From JBBDRW01 sp040905265 (GTDB lineage: Bacteria > Bacteroidota > Rhodothermia > Balneolales > Balneolaceae): DNA of 14,520 nt. Shown here in pieces: positions 8,341 to 14,520 of this stretch. The translations under genes were made by a program, and so were the position numbers. Location: NCBI GenBank assembly GCA_040905265.1, contig JBBDRW010000186.1, positions 1 to 14,520 of the forward strand, written 5' to 3'. The notes under the pieces were generated by a model, which did not search any database, was not told the origin of the DNA, and was given only the letters and a program-made list of their open reading frames with translations. Each line of letters begins with the position of its first letter. The first letter of the stretch is position 1.

Positions 8341-8760
8341 TTACGGCTTGTAAACCACGGAATTGTTTCTTGTCTCGTAGAGTGTTATGGAGTAGAGCTC
8401 CGCCCCTTCGGAAGCAGCGGTTTCCACGTCCTCTTTCAGTTCCCGATAGAAAGCTTTCGCCAGGTTTTCGGTAGACGGGATGATCCCCTTCAGAAACGGG
8501 ACATCAATATTCAGATTTCTGTGGTCACACGGTTCGAGGATTTTCTCTCTGATAATCTCTTTCAACCGGCTCAAATCGATAACAAATCCTGTCTCCGGAT
8601 CAACCTCTCCAGCTATGGTGACTTCAAGTGTATAGTTGTGCCCGTGCCAGTTGGGGTGGTTGCACTTACCGTATGTTTTCCGGTTCCACTCATCAGGCTT
8701 CTCCGGATTGTGCAATCGGTGAGCTGCGTTAAAGTGGACTTTTCGTGTTACGTAGTTCAC
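8341..8760 (-). CDS. 6-pyruvoyltetrahydropterin synthase / QueD family protein
   Basis: A 139-residue T-fold enzyme acting on 7,8-dihydroneopterin triphosphate. Family members make 6-pyruvoyltetrahydropterin (towards tetrahydrobiopterin) or 6-carboxytetrahydropterin (towards queuosine). The zinc ligands H14, H39 and H41, the nucleophile C33, the D79-H80 pair and E129 are all present. The active-site spacing is C-x5-HGH (CNHPNWHGH), as in animal-type PTPS, rather than the C-x3-HGH typical of QueD, so the product is left open. The GTG start at 8760 follows the ftsH stop by 14 bases, so it is probably co-transcribed downstream of ftsH. Its stop faces the end of kgd across a 70-base gap in which I see no convincing terminator. 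Common annotation would be queD; the motif argues for caution. Confidence 0.93.
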   Translation of the reverse strand: MNYVTRKVHFNAAHRLHNPEKPDEWNRKTYGKCNHPNWHGHNYTLEVTIAGEVDPETGFVIDLSRLKEIIREKILEPCDHRNLNIDVPFLKGIIPSTENLAKAFYRELKEDVETAASEGAELYSITLYETRNNSVVYKP

Positions 8761-8774
8761 GATTCTCGAAAAAA

Positions 8775-10940
8775 TTAACGTTGTTCAGATGAATTTCCGG
8801 TTTCCTCATCTCTGCTCTTTGCTTTCCCGGATGACGGTTTTTGAGAATCTTCGTCAGGCGACTGAGCCGGGTGATCTTCGGGTTCTTCTTCTTTCGGCTC
8901 ACTCACGAGGCCATTGGACTGCGGAAGGGTGTCAGAATCAGCTTGATCCGATTTATCAGGTGATGGCGACCCGTTGGAAATGACTTTCTTCTCATCCTCG
9001 AACAATCCCTCGGGATAGTTTCCATACGGCCGGTCTCCAAGAAGGTCTCTCAGATCATTATGGTTCAAGACCTCTTTTTTAAGGAGTGTTTCAGCCATCT
9101 CCTCCAGCTTGTCTTTGTGCTTGTTCAACAGATCCAGAGTCATCTGATAGCTGGTACGGATTATTTTTTGAACTGCCAGATCGATACGTTCAGCCGTTTT
9201 TTCCGAATATTTTTTATTGAACCCATAACTGTTCTCCGAGCTACTGGAATCCGTTAATGAGAGATAACCCAGATCTTCACTCATGCCAAATTCCGCAACC
9301 ATCGCATAAGCCATGTTCGTGATTCGTTGCAGATCGTTCTGGGCTCCGGTTGATATCTTTCCGAATATTATCTCTTCTGCTACCCGTCCGCCCAACAGGG
9401 CACAAATCTTATCCTGAAGCTCCTCCGTCGTCATCAGAAAACGATCCTCCAGGGGAGTTTGCAGGGTATAGCCCAAAGCGGCCAGCCCCCGGGGGACAAT
9501 GCTCACCTTCAGTACAGGATCGGTATGTTCCAGGTACCAGCCGACAATCGCATGTCCCGCTTCGTGAAAAGCGACAATCTTCCGTTCCCTTGGACTGATC
9601 AATTTGTTTTTCTTTTCAAGCCCGGCTACAACCCGCTCGATCGCATCCTGAAAGTCTTCCATCTGGACGGATTCTTTGTTTCGGCGGGCCGCCAAAAGCG
9701 CCGCTTCGTTGCAGAGGTTGGCGAGCTCTGCTCCCGCAAATCCGGGAGTTTGTGAGGCGAGTACTTTCAATTCAATATCATCCGCCAGCTTGATCTTTTT
9801 TGTGTGCACCTCCAGAACTTTGATCCGGCCGTTTAAATCCGGTTTGTCGATCAGAATCTGCCGGTCGAACCTGCCCGGCCGCAAGAGTGCCGAATCGAGG
9901 ACATCAGGCCGGTTTGTTGCCGCCATAATAATCACACCCTTGTCAGAGTTAAATCCGTCCATCTCACTGAGAAGCTGATTCAGGGTATTCTCCCGTTCGT
10001 CATTGGAGTTCATCATCATACCGCGGCCGCGGCTTCTCCCTATTGAATCAATCTCATCGATAAAGACGATACAGGGGGCTTTCTCTTTAGCCTGTTTGAA
10101 GAGATCCCGGACCCGTGCAGCCCCGACACCGACAAACATCTCGACAAAGTCTGATCCGCTGAGCGAAAAGAATGGGACATCCGCCTCACCGGCCGTCGCT
10201 TTTGCCAGAAGGGTTTTACCCGTCCCCGGGGGGCCCACCAGCATCACCCCTTTTGGCAGATTACCGCCAAGTTTCGTGAACTTTTGGGGGGTTCTCAAAA
10301 ACTCGACCACCTCCTCTACTTCTGCTTTTGCTTCCTCCAGGCCCGCTACATCTTTGAACGACACCTTATTCTCTGTCTGTTTATCATAAAGAGAAGCTTT
10401 ATTCTTGCCGATGTTCATCACCTGCTGGCCGGGATTCATTCTTCGAAAAATGAAAACCCAAAAGGCGATAATCAGTGCAATAGGTATCAGCCAGATCAGA
10501 ATTCCGCTCCACCAGCTCTCCTCAATCCGGACATCGTAAACAACATTATGTTCATCAAGCAGAGAGCGGATCTCATCCCCGTCGAGCATCGTCGTGGAAA
10601 ATGAAGGTTCTGTCTGTCCACTCTGCCCGATTTGCCAGCTCTCTTCCTCAGGGTCCGGCAATTCAACAATTCCCTCTTCAATAGCTTTGTCCGAGTAAGT
10701 ACCGGTTACGTCAGAACCGTTCGTAATCAATATTTCAGTAACGTATCCACGTTCGATATACTCCAGAAACGTACTGTATTTTATTCGTTCCGTATTTTCG
10801 GACGGGATGATAAAAAAGTTGATCCCTATCAAGACTGCGAACAGTACAAGATAGATCCATATAAAGCGGGGGGCTTTCGGAGACTCGTTCCCGGCTTTCG
10901 AAGGCTTCTTCCCGGAATTTTCTTTTTTCTTTTTTGACAT
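8775..10940 (-). CDS. ftsH: ATP-dependent zinc metalloprotease FtsH
   Basis: A 721-residue membrane-anchored AAA+ protease that extracts and degrades damaged membrane proteins and regulatory cytosolic proteins. Visible order: a basic N-terminus, membrane segment 1 (about 26-45), a periplasmic domain (about 46-143), membrane segment 2 (about 145-165), then the AAA+ module with Walker A GPPGTGKT (236-243), pore FVGVG (269-273), Walker B IVFIDEID (291-298) and the second region of homology ending RPGRFDR (354-360). The protease domain follows with HEAGH (459-463) and the expected third zinc ligand D536 in TGAQNDLQRIT. The last 75 or so residues are a Ser/Pro/Glu/Asp-rich, probably disordered tail, longer than in E. 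coli FtsH. The ATG at 10940 gives the expected basic lead before membrane segment 1. A 198-base gap from thiL suggests its own promoter; the pterin-enzyme gene follows closely. Confidence 0.98.
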   Translation of the reverse strand: MSKKKKENSGKKPSKAGNESPKAPRFIWIYLVLFAVLIGINFFIIPSENTERIKYSTFLEYIERGYVTEILITNGSDVTGTYSDKAIEEGIVELPDPEEESWQIGQSGQTEPSFSTTMLDGDEIRSLLDEHNVVYDVRIEESWWSGILIWLIPIALIIAFWVFIFRRMNPGQQVMNIGKNKASLYDKQTENKVSFKDVAGLEEAKAEVEEVVEFLRTPQKFTKLGGNLPKGVMLVGPPGTGKTLLAKATAGEADVPFFSLSGSDFVEMFVGVGAARVRDLFKQAKEKAPCIVFIDEIDSIGRSRGRGMMMNSNDERENTLNQLLSEMDGFNSDKGVIIMAATNRPDVLDSALLRPGRFDRQILIDKPDLNGRIKVLEVHTKKIKLADDIELKVLASQTPGFAGAELANLCNEAALLAARRNKESVQMEDFQDAIERVVAGLEKKNKLISPRERKIVAFHEAGHAIVGWYLEHTDPVLKVSIVPRGLAALGYTLQTPLEDRFLMTTEELQDKICALLGGRVAEEIIFGKISTGAQNDLQRITNMAYAMVAEFGMSEDLGYLSLTDSSSSENSYGFNKKYSEKTAERIDLAVQKIIRTSYQMTLDLLNKHKDKLEEMAETLLKKEVLNHNDLRDLLGDRPYGNYPEGLFEDEKKVISNGSPSPDKSDQADSDTLPQSNGLVSEPKEEEPEDHPAQSPDEDSQKPSSGKAKSRDEETGNSSEQR

Positions 10941-11031
10941 CTACTTGGTTTCAGAATAATATGAAAACAGACGGTAATATAGTGTTTTTTAGACTCTCTT
11001 TCCGTGTTGGATCACCCGATATACGCTGAAG

Positions 11032-11049
11032 TGCGGTCAATATACCGCA
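11032..11049. repeat. Short inverted repeat upstream of ftsH
   Basis: TGCGGT (11032-11037) and its exact complement ACCGCA (11044-11049) flank CAATAT, about 92 bases before the ftsH start. There is no T-run after it on either strand, so it is not an intrinsic terminator. It could be an operator or a small RNA hairpin; chance is also possible at this length. Confidence 0.35.
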
Positions 11050-11086
11050 ATCACATGCTGTTTGGTTCAGGGTTCATGCAACATCT

Positions 11087-11133
11087 GAAGTCTGTTGGGC
11101 TTAGATGATTGTCACGAGGGGACGTCAGACTTC
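11087..11133 (-). repeat. Inverted repeat just downstream of thiL
   Basis: GAAGTCTG (11087-11094) and its exact complement CAGACTTC (11126-11133) enclose a 31-base loop, starting five bases after the thiL stop codon. No U-tract follows on the minus strand, so at most it is a 3' stabilising stem or part of a factor-dependent end. It may be chance. Confidence 0.3.
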
Positions 11134-11138
11134 CTGGT

Positions 11139-12173
11139 TTATTGAAACGTATCGGGACGCACTTGCTTGCCTTCACCTGTTTGAATGAAAATCCCATTCT
11201 CTCTGGAGGTCAGTTTTCCGATTACTGCAAAATCCTCGAATTCACTCTTCAATTTTTCAACATCGCCTTCAGCAAGCGTAAAAAGAAGTTCGAAATCCTC
11301 TCCGCCATAAAAAGCATAACGGTCTACATCCTCTTTCATTTCATCGGCAACCCTGCGTGTTTCCAGTGCGATCGGGACAGCCGGTGCAAATAGTTCGCAG
11401 CCTGTCCTGTTCTCGTCACATAAGACCTGAACTTCGTTCATCAACCCTTTTGTGACATCCATCATCGATCCGGGCAGGACTCCGCATCTTGCCAGTGCTT
11501 CCGGAAATGCACTCGGGGCTCTTGGCATTAATTGCCGCTGAACCACATATCTGTACTCCTCAAGCTCTGGCTGAAAATCTCCCATACCCATCTCTTTCCA
11601 GGCTTGCTTCTCCCTGAGAAGAATACGCAATCCTGCCATCGCTCCCCCCAGATCCCCGGTAACACAAAGCAGATCCCCTTCTGAGGCGCCGTTGCGATAA
11701 ACTATTTTTTCCGCGTCTCCCCACCCTGTTGCATGGACAGAAATACCCAATATCTGATGGGAAGCAGTCGTATCTCCGCCGGTGATCTGAACCTGATACT
11801 CCTTGCAAGCTGCATCCATCCCTTCATATAGCTGCTCTACCATTCCGACCGAAATCTTGTTGGGAACTGCAATAGCAACAGTCAGAGTGACCGGGTTGGC
11901 ATTCATCGCCAGGATATCGCTAATACCGGCTGTAACGACCTTAAAACCGAGATGGGCAAGAGGCGTATAGACCAGATCAAAATGAACACCCTCCAGAAAA
12001 ATTTCCGAAGAGGTCAGAATCAGTCTGTCCTGCCCGGAAGGTTTCAGCACAGACGCATCATCCCCAATTCCCCTGACAACTTCACTGCGGGCAAATCCAC
12101 TCTTGTTTGACAGCTTCTGAATCAGGGATGAGAAGCCAATATCATGTATCGTTTGAAAATCAGGTTCAGCCAT
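11139..12173 (-). CDS. thiL: Thiamine-monophosphate kinase (ThiL), with altered active-site motifs
   Basis: A 344-residue member of the PurM-like ATP-binding family. ThiL converts thiamine monophosphate to thiamine diphosphate, the cofactor of the KGD enzyme encoded nearby. Conserved pieces are GIGDDA (35-40), EGVHFDL (61-67), an AGISDILAM stretch (82-90), TGGDTT (131-136), the CVTGDLGGA loop (170-178) and GGEDFELLFT (290-299). Two usually invariant sites differ: the TTD before EGVHF is SSE (55-57), and the SDG of the DxSDGL motif is TKG (241-243). The start is ATG 12173; the longer frame begins with TTG at 12194, but that codon lies inside the terminator hairpin, so it is rejected. GGA just upstream is a weak ribosome site. 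The family call is firm. Full activity is uncertain because of the two substitutions. Confidence 0.92.
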   Translation of the reverse strand: MAEPDFQTIHDIGFSSLIQKLSNKSGFARSEVVRGIGDDASVLKPSGQDRLILTSSEIFLEGVHFDLVYTPLAHLGFKVVTAGISDILAMNANPVTLTVAIAVPNKISVGMVEQLYEGMDAACKEYQVQITGGDTTASHQILGISVHATGWGDAEKIVYRNGASEGDLLCVTGDLGGAMAGLRILLREKQAWKEMGMGDFQPELEEYRYVVQRQLMPRAPSAFPEALARCGVLPGSMMDVTKGLMNEVQVLCDENRTGCELFAPAVPIALETRRVADEMKEDVDRYAFYGGEDFELLFTLAEGDVEKLKSEFEDFAVIGKLTSRENGIFIQTGEGKQVRPDTFQ

Positions 12174-12180
12174 AGTATCC

Positions 12181-12227
12181 AAAAAAAAAGGCAACCTTCA
12201 CAGCGTACGCTGTAAAAGATGCCTTTT
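12181..12227 (-). terminator. Strong intrinsic terminator at the end of the exb operon
   Basis: On the minus strand the hairpin runs from AAAAGGCA (12227-12220) to TGCCTTTT. It has a nearly continuous stem of about 19 pairs with one mismatch and two G-U pairs, and its centre is the palindrome CAGCGTACGCTG. Nine T residues (12189-12181) follow. It begins 24 bases after the exbD stop and ends only seven bases before the thiL ATG. A run of T on the other side could give weak termination of plus-strand transcripts as well. Confidence 0.92.
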
Positions 12228-12251
12228 CAAATTACTGTACATTTACGTCGT

Positions 12252-12698
12252 TCAGTTATCCCGCAGCGTAGAATAATTGATTCGAAGTGTATTCGCTTCA
12301 CGTAGCTCCTGCTGGACGTCGGTAACGATACCCATCTCCGCGTCACTATCCACACGTAGCGAAACTATCAAACGTGGTGTTTCCAAAAGCTTGTCATACA
12401 TCAACTGACGTATGGAAGCCAAATCTTCGACCAGAGAGTCGTCAATCTGTACTCTGGTTTCACCAACCTGCCCGCCTCCCAGCAGTTCCGGGCCGATATA
12501 GATATAGCTTACGAGCCGCTTCTGTTCGATCTTCTCAATGTTTTCCGCCCGGGCATAATCGATCTGCACCTGCAGTTCGACCTCCCGCAAAACGGTCGTC
12601 ACCATAAAGAAGATCAGAAGCATGAACACGATATCCGGCATCGCCGAAGTAGGGATGTCCTGTTCTGTTTTTGCTGACTTTTTCTGAAAATGTGCCAT
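12252..12698 (-). CDS. exbD: ExbD/TolR-family protein, second copy
   Basis: A 148-residue inner-membrane protein of the ExbB-ExbD (or TolQ-TolR) proton-driven motor. It has a short cytoplasmic N-terminus, one membrane segment (about 19-36), and a periplasmic domain of about 110 residues. The membrane segment carries the essential Asp at D22 in SAMPDIVFMLLIFF, the residue thought to carry protons. The periplasmic part is probably the partner-binding region. It starts three bases after the stop of the other exbD copy and is the last gene before the terminator, so it is the distal gene of the operon. It is shorter than and clearly different in sequence from the first copy, so this is not a recent duplication. 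ExbD and TolR cannot be separated with certainty here. Confidence 0.93.
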   Translation of the reverse strand: MAHFQKKSAKTEQDIPTSAMPDIVFMLLIFFMVTTVLREVELQVQIDYARAENIEKIEQKRLVSYIYIGPELLGGGQVGETRVQIDDSLVEDLASIRQLMYDKLLETPRLIVSLRVDSDAEMGIVTDVQQELREANTLRINYSTLRDN

Positions 12699-12701
12699 TA
12701 T

Positions 12702-13247
12702 TTACCCTTCATCAGGTTCTGCAAATGAAATTTGTTTGGGATAGAGCTCCCGGATCTGCTCATATTGAGCACTCCCTTCCTCCAGTGCGCTGAACGGGAC
12801 GCCAAACCTCTCCATGGATGCCTGATTACGCAGCTCGTTGTACGCTCCGGTCACTTCATCAATCATGGAGATATAGATATTGTAAGGTGTCTGACGGCCG
12901 GTCTTGATCGACACAACCGCATCATCCGGACTGACAGAGAGATTCGGATCGTTGTTCGGATTATCAACAAACTCGATTACGCGATCCCGAACTTCAGAGA
13001 CGGACGCCTGTTCATCATCCAGCAATACCAAACCGGCATCATTCACCAGAATCCGCAGCATGTTTCTTTCCAGCACAGGAGGTGGTTCGATATTTTCGTC
13101 AGGCATCGGAGGCAGCTGAAATCCGATCCCCGTATCGACGTCAATCGTGGTTACAACCAGGAAGAAGATGAGGAGCAAAAAGGCGATATCAGCGAGTGAT
13201 GACCCGTTGATTTCACCCATGTCCCGGCTTTTCTTTTTCTTAATCAT
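12702..13247 (-). CDS. exbD: ExbD/TolR-family protein, first copy
   Basis: A 181-residue inner-membrane protein of an ExbB-ExbD type motor. It has a basic cytoplasmic start (KKKKSR), one membrane segment (about 17-35) with the essential Asp at D20 in SSLADIAFLLLIFFLVVTT, then a Pro-rich stretch (about 44-58: LPPMPDENIEPPP) and a periplasmic domain with a long, charged C-terminal extension from about residue 140. At 181 residues it is longer than the usual 130-150. It begins six bases after the stop of the 89-residue membrane protein and ends three bases before the next exbD, so all are on one transcript. The two different ExbD copies may form a mixed complex with one ExbB, as inferred from other Bacteroidota operons with this layout. 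Confidence 0.93.
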   Translation of the reverse strand: MIKKKKSRDMGEINGSSLADIAFLLLIFFLVVTTIDVDTGIGFQLPPMPDENIEPPPVLERNMLRILVNDAGLVLLDDEQASVSEVRDRVIEFVDNPNNDPNLSVSPDDAVVSIKTGRQTPYNIYISMIDEVTGAYNELRNQASMERFGVPFSALEEGSAQYEQIRELYPKQISFAEPDEG

Positions 13248-13253
13248 GGAAAC

Positions 13254-13523
13254 TCAGAGTTTAATGGTTCCTTTTAACCCGGTTAAGGCGATCGAAAGGA
13301 TCATCGCTCCCATCAGGATCAGCATCGTGACGATTCCACCCTGATCCAGAGATCCGGTTGCACCATATGCAATTCCGAAAATCAGGAACGGGATAACCAT
13401 CACGATCACCTTTTTAAGGTCCGATTTTCCAAGAGTGATACTGCGAATGCCCGAGACAATCATGCCGACGACTCCAATACCGAGTAGCCCGATTCCCAGA
13501 CCTAAAAATATGATATCAGCCAT
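13254..13523 (-). CDS. Small membrane protein of unknown function in the exb operon
   Basis: An 89-residue, very hydrophobic protein with three predicted membrane segments (about 4-26, 38-58 and 63-84). Short loops contain RSITLGKSDLKK and YGATGSLDQGG. I do not recognise a family. It has a good ribosome site (AGGA about nine bases before ATG), lies 27 bases after exbB and six bases before the first exbD, and shares their direction, so it is very probably a real gene on the same transcript. Its place between the motor's two structural genes suggests an accessory or assembly role for the ExbB-ExbD complex, but this rests on position only. Confidence 0.82.
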   Translation of the reverse strand: MADIIFLGLGIGLLGIGVVGMIVSGIRSITLGKSDLKKVIVMVIPFLIFGIAYGATGSLDQGGIVTMLILMGAMILSIALTGLKGTIKL

Positions 13524-13550
13524 TGTACAATCCTCAGTTGATGGTTGTGA

Positions 13551-14267
13551 TTAGGCTTGGTCGCCAGCGTCTTCGCCCGGCGCAATGATCTGCTTGCCTT
13601 CTCTGAGTGCGATCAGGGAGTCAAGAAGTGTAACAGCTCCCTCTTCCATCTCGACAATCAGCCGGTCAATTTTGGAAACGCAATAGTTATATCCAACCTG
13701 AAGGATAATACCGGCCATCAAACCGCCTGCTGTTGTAAGAAGGGCTACCTTGATACCACCGGCGACAATACTGGGTGAGATATCGGCTGCAGCTTCAATA
13801 GCATCGAACGCCTCGATCATACCAACAACCGTCCCGAGAAATCCGAGCAGAGGGGCAATCGAAATGAATAGTGACAGCCAGACCAGCCCTCTTTCCAGAA
13901 AGCTCATCTCAATGGAGCCATAGGTGGATATTGCTTTCTCAGCTGCTTCCATCCCTTCGTCTGCACGCATCAGGCCAGCCTGAAATACGGATGCAACCGG
14001 GCCACGAGTTTTGGAACAAAGTTCGGAGGCAGCTTCAATACCACCTTCTTGCAATGCTTCCTGAACCTGCAGGATAAATTTTCGTGTGTTGATATCAGCG
14101 AGGTTCAGCGTAATAATACGCTCAAGAAAAATGGCCAGACCCAGGATCAGTGCGATCAAAACGGGCCACATCCAGTCTCCACCTTCGTTGAATTTTTCTA
14201 CAATTACATTAAAAAAGCCAGCATCAGCTCCAGCCTGAAGCAAAAAGAGAGCTATTGATGATGTCAT
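13551..14267 (-). CDS. exbB: MotA/TolQ/ExbB-family proton channel protein
   Basis: A 238-residue inner-membrane protein forming the proton-conducting stator with ExbD. It harnesses proton motive force for TonB-dependent import or envelope maintenance. Three membrane segments are visible: about 33-50, 127-149 and 167-192, with the large cytoplasmic loop between the first two, as in the family. The signature is PLLGFLGTVVGMIEAF (139-154) with T146, then GGIKVALLTTAGGLMAGI (170-187) with T178/T179, matching the conserved threonines of TolQ/ExbB. A hydrophobic N-terminal stretch (about 4-12) precedes segment 1. The ATG at 14267 has a GGAG ribosome site about seven bases upstream. It is the first gene of a four-gene operon. 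TolQ function cannot be excluded, since neither tonB nor tolA/tolB/pal is in view. Confidence 0.95.
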   Translation of the reverse strand: MTSSIALFLLQAGADAGFFNVIVEKFNEGGDWMWPVLIALILGLAIFLERIITLNLADINTRKFILQVQEALQEGGIEAASELCSKTRGPVASVFQAGLMRADEGMEAAEKAISTYGSIEMSFLERGLVWLSLFISIAPLLGFLGTVVGMIEAFDAIEAAADISPSIVAGGIKVALLTTAGGLMAGIILQVGYNYCVSKIDRLIVEMEEGAVTLLDSLIALREGKQIIAPGEDAGDQA

Positions 14268-14313
14268 AGATTACTCCACTTATATGTTTCGGTTTTAGGG
14301 CTTAACAAGAATG

Positions 14314-14347
14314 CAAAATGATAGATCATTTCAAACTAAATGTCAAA
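14314..14347 (-). promoter_or_regulatory. Candidate promoter of the exb operon (Bacteroidota-type)
   Basis: On the minus strand TTTGACA (14347-14341) and TCATTTTG (14321-14314) are 7/8-like matches to the TTTG / TAnnTTTG elements of Bacteroidota primary sigma promoters, about 20 bases apart. Transcription would begin roughly 40 bases before the exbB ATG. It is a weak-consensus call made by eye. Confidence 0.4.
14316..14331. promoter_or_regulatory. Palindrome over the exb promoter, Fur-box-like operator candidate
   Basis: AAATGAT-AG-ATCATTT is a perfect 7-base inverted repeat with a two-base centre. It overlaps the candidate -7 element, where a bound repressor would block polymerase. Its core ATGAT..ATCAT resembles the central ATGAT-A-ATCAT of the classical Fur box, but with one extra spacer base. 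Iron control of exbB-exbD is common in other bacteria, which makes this plausible, not proven. Confidence 0.4.
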
Positions 14348-14520
14348 GCAATGAAGAGCGCGAATGCAATTTTCATAACCCAATGCAAATGACCTTATCA
14401 CAAGCGTAATAATAACCGGAATTTATGAGTCTTTCCAGTATTAAAATTACTTTTCAAATCCCTTTCAGAACGGCTGTTTTGCCGGTTTTTTTAAAAGCGC
14501 TTCCGATTTTGTAATAACAT

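Larger units (their letters stand above)
14268..14520. other. AT-rich upstream region of the exb operon
   Basis: No gene of useful size on either strand. It contains the candidate promoter and palindrome listed separately, and near the right edge a short GC hairpin with a T-run on the plus strand (14471-14492) that has no plus-strand gene to end. Nothing else is recognisable. Confidence 0.6.

Noticed and set aside
12174..12194. Longer ThiL start at TTG 12194 (adds MPFFLDT)
   Set aside because: The extra codons are the T-run and arm of the terminator hairpin; ATG 12173 begins the normal ThiL N-terminus.
14471..14492. Plus-strand hairpin CGGC-N6-GCCG followed by T-run as a terminator
   Set aside because: Only four strong pairs and no plus-strand gene upstream to terminate within several kilobases.

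Overview
The window looks like a chromosomal housekeeping segment from a bacterium of the Bacteroidota/Balneolota/Rhodothermota side of the FCB group. Supporting signs are a short primary sigma factor that starts directly at region 1.2, a ThiL with Bacteroidota-style sequence, an ExbB-(small membrane protein)-ExbD-ExbD operon, several non-AUG starts with weak Shine-Dalgarno sequences, and intermediate G+C. The phylum is inferred from family resemblance only; no marker search was possible. I saw no insertion sequence, CRISPR array, tRNA, rRNA or prophage gene.

Layout, left to right. At 1-713 (minus) is the 5' part of the primary sigma factor gene, cut by the window edge. At 943-4190 (minus) is a two-gene unit: an M3-family oligoendopeptidase F, coupled by a one-base stop/start overlap (TGATG) to a GAF-GAF protein with a degenerate GGDEF-like C-terminus. 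It ends in an intrinsic terminator that overlaps the stop codon. A 372-base divergent spacer follows, then on the plus strand a 3.7-kb gene for a fused E2-E1 2-oxoglutarate decarboxylase/dehydrogenase (KGD type). Convergent to it are a 6-pyruvoyltetrahydropterin synthase-family gene and ftsH, 14 bases apart on the minus strand. Next come thiL, a strong intrinsic terminator, and an exbB / 89-residue membrane protein / exbD / exbD operon. The first gene of that operon lies at the right end behind a spacer with a candidate promoter and a 16-base palindrome.

Functionally the window combines transcription (sigma factor), TCA-cycle entry of 2-oxoglutarate (KGD), membrane and protein quality control (FtsH, PepF), cofactor synthesis (thiamine diphosphate, which KGD needs, and a pterin enzyme), and proton-motive-force coupling to the outer membrane (ExbB/ExbD). 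I found no clear novel multi-gene system. The points most worth a second look are the KGD fusion outside Actinobacteria, the Fur-like palindrome over the exb promoter, the small membrane protein in the exb operon, the degenerate GGDEF protein coupled to pepF, two altered motifs in ThiL, a terminator directly against the thiL start codon, and a gene-like but interrupted frame in the pepF/kgd spacer.
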